Shown here piece after piece: positions 7,925 to 14,440 of a DNA stretch of 24,800 nt. The position numbers were made by a program, and so were the translations under genes. Where the stretch lies: assembly GCA_002502785.1 (NCBI GenBank), contig DAQG01000065.1:1-24800 (forward strand), written 5' to 3'. The notes under the pieces were generated by a model. The model was not told where the DNA came from. It ran no database searches and saw only the letters and a program-made list of their open reading frames with translations. Position 1 is the stretch's first letter; the number at the start of each line of letters is the position of its first letter. This DNA is from Methanothrix harundinacea. GTDB taxonomy: Archaea > Halobacteriota > Methanosarcinia > Methanotrichales > Methanotrichaceae.

Positions 7925-9142
7925 CTACTTCCTGTACCTCGCGGCCGCCTTTTTCAGGGCCTCGATCCCTGGCAGAAGGTCTCCAGAGAGGTAGCTTATG
8001 GAGGCTCCGCCGCCGGTGCTTACGTGGGAGAACTTGGATTCAAGGCCCAGCTGCTCGATGGCGGCGCTGGTGTGGCCACCTCCCGCGATGGAGAAGCCGG
8101 ATTCTGTGGCGGCCTTCAGGATCTCGGTGGTTCCGAGGGCGAACTTATCTTTCTCGAAGATCCCGGCGGTCCCGTTCAGAACGACGATCTTCGCCTCCTT
8201 GATCTTCTTGGAGAAGTCAACGATCGTCTCAAGGCCGATGTCGGCGATCTGAAGATCTGAGGGCACCTTCTCCATGGCGACGTCTAGCCTCTCGCCGTCC
8301 TTGTCCAGGGCGACATCCTGGGGGACTATGATCTTGCCGGGGTTCTTATCTAGGAGGTCTTTGGCGATCGCCACCTGGTCGGAGTAGTCAAGGCCCGACA
8401 CGAACTCCCGGTTCTTCTCGCCGACGTTGATCCCTGCAGCCATCTGGAAGACGGTGGCCACGACCCCCGTGACCAGGACTTGGTCGACGCCGCCCCGGTT
8501 GAAGACGTTCTGTATAACCTTGATGGAGTCGTCGGCCTTCGTCCCGCCGAGGACGAAGATCGAGGGGTGCTCGTTTCCGCGGACGCCCATGTCAAGGGAC
8601 TCGATTTCCTTTTCCATCAGCCGGCCTGCGGCGCTGGGGAGGACCTCGGTGAACCCGACGACGGAGAGGTGGGACCGATGGGAGACGGCGAAGGCGTCGT
8701 TGACGAAGAGGTCGAAGAGCGGGTAAAGCTGTTTTACCATGTGGCTTTTGGCGTGGTCCTCGGGCGGACGGTTGATGTTCTCCTCGGAGTAGAAGCGTGT
8801 GTTCTCCAGGAGGATGACGTCGCCGGGCTTCATCGCCTTGATCGACTCTCGGGCATGGGAGCCGAAGATGTCGTCGACGTAGGTGACCTCGCAGTGTAAC
8901 AGCTGGGTGAACCTTCGGGCGTGGGCCTCCAGGGTCGTGAAGTCCTTCTTTCCTGCGCGACTCTGGTGGGCCATCAGGACTACCCTTGCGTCCTCCAGGT
9001 CGCGTAAGGTAGGCAGGTGGCCGCGGAACCTCTTGTCGTCGAGGATCTTTCCGTCCGGGACCATGGGGGAGTTTATGTCGACCCTAACCAGGATCCGCTG
9101 GTTATCGATGGGGAAATCGTCTAGCGTGAGATAATCCTTCAA
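7925..9142 (-). CDS. pgk: Phosphoglycerate kinase
   Basis: The enzyme interconverts 1,3-bisphosphoglycerate and 3-phosphoglycerate with ADP/ATP. In a methanogen it works mainly in gluconeogenesis. The 405-residue protein has RVDINSP (20-26), the HQSR motif near 59-62 in place of the bacterial HLGR form (typical of archaeal Pgk), the GGTKADDS nucleotide motif, GGGHT and STGGGAS near the C-terminus. The start is TTG at 9142, supported by GGAGGG seven bases upstream and by a TATA box further up. There are 33 bases between its stop and that of the convergent phosphoesterase gene. Confidence 0.95.
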   Translation of the reverse strand: MKDYLTLDDFPIDNQRILVRVDINSPMVPDGKILDDKRFRGHLPTLRDLEDARVVLMAHQSRAGKKDFTTLEAHARRFTQLLHCEVTYVDDIFGSHARESIKAMKPGDVILLENTRFYSEENINRPPEDHAKSHMVKQLYPLFDLFVNDAFAVSHRSHLSVVGFTEVLPSAAGRLMEKEIESLDMGVRGNEHPSIFVLGGTKADDSIKVIQNVFNRGGVDQVLVTGVVATVFQMAAGINVGEKNREFVSGLDYSDQVAIAKDLLDKNPGKIIVPQDVALDKDGERLDVAMEKVPSDLQIADIGLETIVDFSKKIKEAKIVVLNGTAGIFEKDKFALGTTEILKAATESGFSIAGGGHTSAAIEQLGLESKFSHVSTGGGASISYLSGDLLPGIEALKKAAARYRK

Positions 9143-9190
9143 CTGACTCCCTCCTTCAGGGGGATTTTACTGTGACAGGGGTTGACTCAG

Positions 9191-9200
9191 GATATATATC
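9191..9200 (-). promoter_or_regulatory. TATA box for pgk
   Basis: GATATATATC is a perfect palindrome. On the minus strand it predicts a start near 9168 and a leader of about 26 bases carrying the GGAGGG ribosome-binding site. Because it is symmetric it could also work to the right, but the pentapeptide gene has its own TATA-like box. Confidence 0.5.
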
Positions 9201-9270
9201 ACCTTTAGCCCCCCTGGGCGACGCGAGGCTTGGAGGGGCCGGGGCTTGGGGGCGGATGATACGGAAATGG

Positions 9271-9280
9271 TGATATAACT
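9271..9280 (+). promoter_or_regulatory. TATA-like box for the broken pentapeptide gene
   Basis: TGATATAACT lies about 18 bases before the TTG at 9293. The spacing is short for a leaderless start at 9293, so either the box or the chosen start may be wrong. Confidence 0.3.
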
Positions 9281-9292
9281 TGCGCGCGATTT

Positions 9293-9800
9293 TTGGTAGC
9301 GAATATTACGGGCGAGAACGAAGAGCGAAGGGTCGTCAAGGCTGAGGAGATCCTGGGGAAGATCGAGAGGGGCGAAGCGGTCGAGTACGAGGGAGTCACA
9401 GTTGGGCAAGGGCTGGATCTAACAAGGCTAAAACTGCCGAAAGATGAAGATTGAAAGCTCATCGTATCTTCTCCGATTAAAATAGTAAACTCTCATGTTC
9501 AAGGAATCGTTAAATTTGAAGACATTGTTTTCAAAGAGCCGATTTATTTTCACAATTCTAAATTTTATCTTGCTTCATTCCAAGTTGGTAAGTTCTGCAA
9601 AGATGGAGGATTTAAGGACACCGTATTCAGCAAATATGGCCAATTCAGTCATGTCCATTTTATGGGCGATGCGAAATTTACTAAACGTTCAGTTTATTGG
9701 AGGTGCAAATGCTTGGTTCTATGAGGTAAAATTTAAGGGAATAACATTTTTCTTGAGTAAGGATAATGGTAGCACAATGTTTTCTGGTGAAGTCGGTTTT
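9293..9800 (+). pseudogene. Pentapeptide-repeat protein gene, broken and truncated
   Basis: The frame from TTG 9293 encodes a leading region with KAEEILGKIERGEAVEY and DLTRLKLP, then meets a TGA at 9452-9454. The same frame continues with KLIVSSPIKIV and a series of five-residue units ending in F (VKFED, IYFHN, SKFYL, ASFQV, FSHVHF, MGDAKF). At the AAA of 9683-9685 one extra A shifts the frame: removing it joins GDAKFT to NVQFIGGANAWF, and the units run on to SGEVGF at 9800. The IS1-family element starts at 9801. Intact members form a right-handed quadrilateral beta-helix, usually used for protein contacts; some archaeal ones are linked to membrane or channel domains. The first 53 codons alone could still be translated. 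The start codon is uncertain. Confidence 0.75.
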
Positions 9801-9825
9801 AGGTCGTGTCTGCAGTTGATTGAAT
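9801..9825 (+). repeat. Left terminal inverted repeat of the IS
   Basis: The 25 bases begin AGGTCGTGT and end ATTGAAT. They match the reverse complement of 10976-11000 at 20 of 25 positions, with both end blocks (9 and 7 bases) perfect. Confidence 0.8.
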
Positions 9826-9857
9826 AGGTTTATATGTAATAAGATCTATTTTTAGAG

Positions 9858-10932
9858 TTGGGGATAGCTACGCAGGAAGAACACGACACATCAGAATTGT
9901 GGTGTTGGAACAGAGACTGTCCGAACTATGGCAAGAAGGGTTCGTGGAACATCGTTTTCAAGGAATGATATGGTAAGATAAATGCAGCGCTTTTTCGCTG
10001 CAATACCTGTGGACATTGTTTCAGTGAGAGTAGAGGTACACCATTTTTCGGATTGAACACGCCAACAGATGAAGTGCTTAGGACACTTGCATCGCTTCCG
10101 GAAAAGGGAAGTATTCGCGGAGTGGCAAGAGCTACAGGGCATGATAAGAATACGATATGCAGGTGGCTTGATGTCGCCGGGATGCACTGCAAAGAGGTCA
10201 CAGATTATTATCTCAAAGAACTCCAAATGAATCGTATTCGAGTAGATGAGATTTGATCTTATATTAAAAAAAGAAAAAAATCTACTGGTTAGCGATTCAG
10301 ATGAATTGGGAGATATCTATACTCTAACTGCTATGAAAACTGACACAAGACTTTTCTTGAGCCATCACGAAGGTGGAAGAACAACTGAAGACGCCATCGC
10401 TTTGTTTAGAGATGTAGAGCAAAGAAGGTCTATTCATTCTCCCATCCCTGTTTTCACGTCTGATAACTGAGATGCCTTTGAAGAGGGACTTGTAAACATC
10501 TATGGTTATTTGGAAAATCCACCTTACAAGGGAACGGGACGAAGACCATTGCCCGTTCTTGTTCCTTACGCAGACCTGAAGTATGCACAAGTCTGTAAGA
10601 GGAAGAGACATGGACGAGTTGTAGAAGTGGTCCCGCGTGTAATATTTGGAGATCTTGATGAAGTCATTAAGGCCCTTGATGCTGATTCTGGTGGTAAGAT
10701 CAATACTGCGTACATTGAACGATTAAACCTAACTATCCGCAACTGTATTGCGAGGTTCATTCGCAAAGGTATGAACTGCAGCAAGGATCTAAAGAGGCAT
10801 TCTCTTGTTCTGGATTTCTTCCAAGCTTGGTACAACTTCGTCAAACCCCATCAATCTCTAAAAGTGGAAATCAATTTAGATGGAAGGAAAATGGATGTAT
10901 CGAACACCTGCCATGGCAGAAGGGATTACTGA
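9858..10932 (+). pseudogene. IS1-family transposase, with three TGA codons and a frameshift
   Basis: Reading from TTG 9858, the protein begins with paired cysteines (ELWCWNRDC and CNTCGHC), then a helix-turn-helix-like stretch (GSIRGVARATGHDKNTICRW) and the catalytic domain. Catalytic residues are D in VDEI, D in TSDN and E in IERLNLTIRN. The frame is broken by TGA at 9966-9968, 10254-10256 and 10468-10470, and by one extra base in the A7 run at 10266-10272. The second and third TGAs lie exactly where the family has tryptophan (DEIW, SDNW). Other tryptophans are TGG (WCW, GSW, CRW, QAWYNF). The shift is +1, not the -1 slip usual for IS1 elements, so I read it as decay or an assembly error rather than programmed frameshifting. 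Confidence 0.8.
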
Positions 10933-10975
10933 CCATGTTTGGAATCTTAGAGAGCTGATGACATTTAAGGTGCCC

Positions 10976-11000
10976 ATTCAATGAAGCGCGTACACGACCT
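10976..11000 (-). repeat. Right terminal inverted repeat of the IS
   Basis: This is the partner of 9801-9825. On the minus strand it begins AGGTCGTGT and ends ATTGAAT. The transposase stop (10932) lies 43 bases inside it. Confidence 0.8.
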
Positions 11001-11124
11001 GACTGTGGACCATTGAAAATCGAAAACTAAGGGGCTTATTTGCTTAGGTCCCAGAAATTCAGTGCATGAAGCTGGTTTTAAGGATCAGTTTCAATTGCCT
11101 GCACCCACGACCAAAAATTCGATA

Positions 11125-11142
11125 CCATCAAAATCTTGATGG
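11125..11142 (-). terminator. Hairpin with T tract, minus-strand terminator candidate
   Basis: CCATCAA (11125-11131) and TTGATGG (11136-11142) form a perfect 7-bp stem with a four-base loop. On the minus strand it is followed by AATTTTT. It lies 34 bases past the end of the minus-strand frame at 11176 and hints that this frame was once a real gene. Confidence 0.4.
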
Positions 11143-11175
11143 CACCATTTTGGAACTTGCTTATCCCACTCTTGT

Positions 11176-11520
11176 CTAGGATTCGATAGAATCCTCAACT
11201 TTGAGCAAGGGTGCGTTCTCGATCTCTATGAGATCTCTGCGATTGAGACTAAACGTCCTGGGAATAAGTTTCAGTAGTTCGGTGATTACATTGGCAAATG
11301 TGGATACTATTACTAATGTTACGAAGTCATAGTCCAATCCAGCTTCATCCTCATCGTCGGACTCGTAAGTTGATGATCCTAGGTGACCACTTCGCCAGGT
11401 GATGATCCCAAATCGGTGATTCCTGTAGCAATATTGTGTGAAGCCATCGCAAAGATAATTGCAATGACAAAAGCTTTTAGTGTGGTGGGGTCTTCCTCCC
11501 TCCCCTCCAAAGAATCGCAT
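11176..11520 (-). pseudogene. Possible frameshifted exported or membrane protein gene
   Basis: One minus-strand frame encodes an acidic stretch (STYESDDEDEAGLDYD), a hydrophobic run (FVTLVIVSTFANVI) and a C-terminus ending KVEDSIES. Its first part (MRFFGGEGGR...) looks unnatural. In another frame, the bases from about 11490 to 11395 encode KAFVIAIIFAMA followed by TGITDLGSSPGEVV, which resembles a signal peptide and mature N-terminus, before a stop near 11382. Joining the two by one frameshift near 11385 would give a small secreted protein. GGAGG-type sequence precedes the signal-like part. No family is recognised, and chance cannot be excluded. Confidence 0.3.
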
Positions 11521-11922
11521 GAGCGTTTTATCTATAAATTACTACTCATTGGTAATCAGTTAAGCCGAGAATCGAAATGTAACTACGATCTTGGTATCAA
11601 TTCCAATGAGATCTGTTTAATCAAAAAAGTACATTAGGTTCTTTTCCGAATATCAACCCCAATTATTAGTTGCATAACTCCAATGACCCAACTAATCGAT
11701 AATGTAGCAAAAAATCCTTAACTGATGACCAAAGAGTTAATACTTAGGCCTATTTCAAGACACTGCAGCACTTTGCTTTTAGCAAGCACATTAGCTCCGG
11801 ATCTTGGATCGTGCCACTCACGTCCTAACATGGGACGTGGCCTTCCAGAGAAAGGGTCGAGGCTTGGCCGACGGAAGCCGAATGTTTCGCGGCTAATAAT
11901 ACGCTTAACCAGTAAGCAAAGC
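11521..11922. other. Gene-poor stretch before the BMP-family gene
   Basis: The first 200 bases are AT-rich and show nothing I can support. From about 11780 to 11885 the DNA is more GC-rich and open in frames on both strands (GREWHDPRSGAN on the minus strand, SRPNMGRGLPEKGSR on the plus strand), which looks like a piece of former coding or repeat DNA. Within it CACGTCC (11819-11825) and GGACGTG (11833-11839) form a 7-bp hairpin. I cannot assign a function. Confidence 0.35.
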
Positions 11923-11932
11923 CATATAATAG
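11922..11932 (+). promoter_or_regulatory. TATA box for the BMP-family gene
   Basis: CCATATAATAG is centred about 28 bases before the GTG at 11956, which predicts transcription starting at or next to the start codon (a leaderless mRNA). This fits the absence of a Shine-Dalgarno sequence there. Confidence 0.55.
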
Positions 11933-11955
11933 TAGAAAGCTCCTTTCCGAAAAAC

Positions 11956-12975
11956 GTGACACCAAAATTATTCGCTATTTTAATTATAGTGCTCTTATTC
12001 GTAGCGCCATCACCCGCCGAGCCCGGCGAGAACGCCGTTAGGGTCGTCCACTTCATCAACGGCGCCAAAGGCGACGAATCCTTCTTCGATTCGGCAGTCC
12101 GGGGCATCGCCAAGGCCGAGGCGGACTTCGGTATCGAGGCGACCACCATCGAGGCTGGCTACAACTCCTCTACGTGGGGGCAGCAGCTGGAAGAGGCCGC
12201 CGCCAGCGAGGACTACGACGTTCTGATCACAGGGTCCGCTCTTATGCGGGATTTACTCTCGGAGGTGGCCGAAAATCACCCGGATAAGAGGTTCATAATC
12301 TACGACTCCTCCGTCGACTACGCCGAAGGCGGATATGACAACGTCTACTCCGTACTCTTTCGGCAGAACGAGGGCGCCTACCTCGCGGGCGTCTACGCCG
12401 GCCTGATGACCGAGTCGGGGACGATCGGCCTTCTCGGCGGCCAGAACAGCACCACCATAAACGACTTCGTAGTCGGCTATGAGCAGGGCGCAAAGTCCGT
12501 GAGGCCCGACGTCGTGGTCCTGGTCCGGTATGCGGAGACCTGGAACGACGCCGCCCTGGGCGAAGAGATGGCAACGCAGATGTACGACGAAGGGGCCGAC
12601 ATCATCTTCCAGGCTGCGGGAACCACGGGCCTCGGCGTCTTCAAGGCAGCTAAGGAATCAGGCAAATATGCCGTAGGCGTTGATTCAGACCAGGCACTGA
12701 TAATTGAGAAGACCGACCCTGAGCAGGCCAAGCACATACTCACCTCGATGATGAAGAACGTGGACGCGAGCCTCTATCGAGCGCTGAAGCTGTATATAGA
12801 TGGCCAATTGCCCTTTGGCCAGGCCGAAACTCTGGGCATCAAGGAGGGCGGCGTGGGTTTGGCACGCAACAATTACTATGAGGTGGCAACGCCCGCTGAT
12901 GTCGAGGCCGCGATAAATCAAACTGAAGAGGATATCAGGAACGGGAGAATAAAGGTGGAGACGGCTTTCAAATGA
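11956..12975 (+). CDS. BMP/PnrA-family exported ligand-binding protein
   Basis: Members of this family (Bmp, PnrA, Med) are periplasmic-type binding proteins, often for nucleosides, that feed ABC transporters. The frame is open from 11725, but the upstream part is compositionally odd. The GTG at 11956 is followed at once by a signal peptide (TPKLFAILIIVLLFVAPSPA), and the TATA box fits it. The mature protein begins near EPGENAVRVVHFINGAKGDESFFDSA, the family's usual first strand and DxSFN-like motif. Later landmarks are VLITGSALMRD, the VYSVLFRQNEGAYLAGVYA segment, GLLGGQNSTTINDFVVGYEQGA and DIIFQAAGTTGLGVFKAA with GVDSDQ. The length is 339 residues, typical. There is no lipobox cysteine, so it is probably secreted or anchored in another way. 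No ABC permease or ATPase gene is adjacent. Confidence 0.85.
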   Translation: MTPKLFAILIIVLLFVAPSPAEPGENAVRVVHFINGAKGDESFFDSAVRGIAKAEADFGIEATTIEAGYNSSTWGQQLEEAAASEDYDVLITGSALMRDLLSEVAENHPDKRFIIYDSSVDYAEGGYDNVYSVLFRQNEGAYLAGVYAGLMTESGTIGLLGGQNSTTINDFVVGYEQGAKSVRPDVVVLVRYAETWNDAALGEEMATQMYDEGADIIFQAAGTTGLGVFKAAKESGKYAVGVDSDQALIIEKTDPEQAKHILTSMMKNVDASLYRALKLYIDGQLPFGQAETLGIKEGGVGLARNNYYEVATPADVEAAINQTEEDIRNGRIKVETAFK

Positions 12976-13301
12976 GATGGTCAGAGGTTCCTGATCGCAG
13001 ATCAAGTCCCCATCTCATTCCTTTCACCTCCTCAACAACTACCCTTTCCTCCGATTTACCCCTTCGCCGATCAGATCCACCCGCCCCGCAACCCTGCTCC
13101 CCACCCGGACGAGCCCCCAGATCCTCCCCCCAGTGGTGGAGGAGCGCCTTAGGGACCCCCACCAGAAATCTGATTGGAAACTGCGGCAGATGGCACGAAC
13201 AACGCCCGTCAACAGATCATGAACCTGCCTTGGATGAGTTGAAAGCGAAGGCTAAGGCAAATGGCGGAATTGGATTGCAGGTCCTGAGGAAGTTGGGATA
13301 A
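12976..13301. other. Intergenic stretch with a C-rich tract
   Basis: No gene here is convincing. Positions 13080-13131 hold seven runs of three or more C on the plus strand, so the minus strand is strongly G-rich. Short open frames around 13140-13300 (for example DELKAKAKANGGIGLQ) may be relics of a lost gene, but none has a start signal. The promoter of the next gene begins at 13302. Confidence 0.4.
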
Positions 13302-13321
13302 CTTATATATATTTATTTTAA
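13302..13321 (+). promoter_or_regulatory. TATA box for the DUF2202 gene
   Basis: An AT-only run follows CTTATATATA, with its centre about 28 bases before the ATG at 13336. This predicts a leaderless transcript. It is one of the clearest promoters in the window. Confidence 0.6.
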
Positions 13322-13335
13322 CTAATCTACATCTC

Positions 13336-14019
13336 ATGAAAGAGAGACTTCTGGCGGTCGTCCTTGTCGCCTTCATCGCCGTCGGCACGGCTTTTGCCAT
13401 GCCGCCCTCCGAGCGGGGCGCTCTTCAGGACGAAAACAGCGCCACATTCCTGAACGTTGTATCCATTCGCGAGGCCGTGACCGCGATGCCCAAGGCGGAC
13501 CTCAGCCAGAGCGAGGCTGACGGTATCCTCTTCATGAGGGAGGAGGAGAAGCTGGCGAGAGACGCCTACTGGGAATTCCGGGACAGGTACGGCCTTCCCG
13601 TCTTCGAGAACATCGCCGAGGCCGAGGAGACCCACATGGACTCGGTGAAGGTCCTCATGGAGAAGTACGAGCTTGAAGATCCGATCCTCGAAGCTGGGAA
13701 GTTCGCAAACTCCGACCTTCAGGTTCTTTACGACGACCTGGTGGAGCAGGGCAGCTCGTCAGAGGTGGAAGCCCTCCGGGTCGGCGCGGTCATCGAGGAG
13801 ACGGACATCCAGGACTTAAATGACAGGCTGGCCGAGACCGATAACGACGACATCCGCCTCGTCTACGAGTCTCTGATGAGAGGATCGAGAAACCACCTGC
13901 GGGCCTTTGTGAACAACCTGGAACGGCGCGGGATAGAGTACTCGCCCGTGGTCCTGAGCCAGGAGGAGTACGACCAGATCATCGGCGGTTCAGTCGAGAG
14001 GGGACCCTACCAGTCTTAG
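13336..14019 (+). CDS. Exported DUF2202 (ferritin-like) protein
   Basis: The 227-residue protein starts with a clear signal peptide (MKERLLAVVLVAFIAVGTAFA, cleavage near residue 21-22). The mature part matches the DUF2202 pattern: ILFMREEEKLARDAYWEF, then RYGLPVFENIAEAEETHMDSV, and a repeat of the same helix plan ending in SRNHLRAF. The E-E-E-K and E-E-x-H sequences on predicted helices are those of a ferritin-like four-helix bundle and could bind a di-metal site. The activity of the family is not established. The protein should act outside the membrane. It is a single gene with a leaderless promoter and converges on the cysteine-rich gene. Confidence 0.85.
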   Translation: MKERLLAVVLVAFIAVGTAFAMPPSERGALQDENSATFLNVVSIREAVTAMPKADLSQSEADGILFMREEEKLARDAYWEFRDRYGLPVFENIAEAEETHMDSVKVLMEKYELEDPILEAGKFANSDLQVLYDDLVEQGSSSEVEALRVGAVIEETDIQDLNDRLAETDNDDIRLVYESLMRGSRNHLRAFVNNLERRGIEYSPVVLSQEEYDQIIGGSVERGPYQS

Positions 14020-14031
14020 GATCTTCCGCCC

Positions 14032-14037
14032 TTTTTT
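14032..14037 (+). terminator. T-tract terminator after the DUF2202 gene
   Basis: TTTTTT follows GCCC 12 bases after the stop codon. A U-rich run just past a stop is the usual archaeal termination signal. No strong hairpin precedes it. Confidence 0.4.
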
Positions 14038-14044
14038 GAAATAT

Positions 14045-14335
14045 CTACCACCTGCGGAAGGTGTCCCTAATCCGCTTCTTGAACTCCCAGATCTCCCGTT
14101 CCGAGACGTTCATCCTCCACCCCAGGTCGTAGAAATCCTTCTCCCGCTCGGTCCCGGTCAGGATCGATCTCAGGAAGCACTCGCACTGCCTGCCGTCGAG
14201 ACCGCGTTCGTTGCACCTCCATCCGTCCCCGTCCTTGAGGTGGTTTGATAAAAGGTGGCCGCAGACGCAGCATAGTCCGTTTCTGTAGTCGGGACGGAGC
14301 GCCTCGTGCCGCCCTTTTGGAAAGGATGATTCCAT
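14045..14335 (-). CDS. Small cysteine-rich protein, possible zinc binding
   Basis: The 96-residue protein contains CCVCGH (residues 22-27), then WRC and GRQCEC. At least four of these cysteines plus a histidine could bind zinc, in a zinc-ribbon-like arrangement. The C-terminal half is charged and helical (REKDFYDLGWRM, EIWEFKKRIRDTFRRW). There is no signal or membrane segment. I do not recognise the family. The ATG at 14335 has only a distant GAGG upstream. The gene lies just beyond the U32-family gene on the same strand, about 105 bases downstream of its stop, so it could be a late part of the same transcript. Confidence 0.6.
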   Translation of the reverse strand: MESSFPKGRHEALRPDYRNGLCCVCGHLLSNHLKDGDGWRCNERGLDGRQCECFLRSILTGTEREKDFYDLGWRMNVSEREIWEFKKRIRDTFRRW

Positions 14336-14440
14336 AATCGTCTATTCCTCGTTGGTCTTGCTTATGAAACCTGTTTTCTCATCCCGGTTGTGGTCCGGCA
14401 GGAAAGATGCCCGGCGATCGAAGGGCACGCTCGCAAGGCT

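Larger units (their letters stand above)
9801..11000. mobile_element. IS1-family insertion sequence, degenerate
   Basis: The element is about 1,200 bp, bounded by imperfect 25-bp terminal inverted repeats and filled by one decayed transposase gene reading left to right. The DDE region (DEI...TSDN...YIERLNLTIRN) and the N-terminal zinc-finger-like cysteines place it in the IS1 family, in a longer archaeal type such as the ISMhu11 group (recalled, not searched). I see no matching target-site duplication: the bases outside are CGGTTTT on the left and GACTGTG on the right. It interrupts the pentapeptide-repeat gene, but the right flank does not continue that gene, so a deletion next to the element is likely. 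The element is much more AT-rich than the housekeeping genes. Confidence 0.8.

Noticed and set aside
10260..10285. Programmed frameshift in the transposase at the A-runs
   Set aside because: The frames join by a +1 shift, whereas IS1-type programmed slippage is -1, and the same gene has three stops as well. Decay or a homopolymer error is simpler.
9293..10932. Genome-wide reading of UGA as tryptophan
   Set aside because: Several intact genes in the window (udg, trkA, larE, the DHH phosphoesterase) end naturally at TGA, so UGA is a stop in this host. The idea is kept only as a question about the origin of the IS.
11383..11637. 84-codon plus-strand frame
   Set aside because: It has no start signal and no recognisable motif, and it overlaps the more plausible minus-strand relic.
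11725..11955. 77-residue N-terminal extension of the BMP-family protein
   Set aside because: The signal peptide starts right after GTG 11956, and the TATA box at 11922-11932 lies inside the extension.
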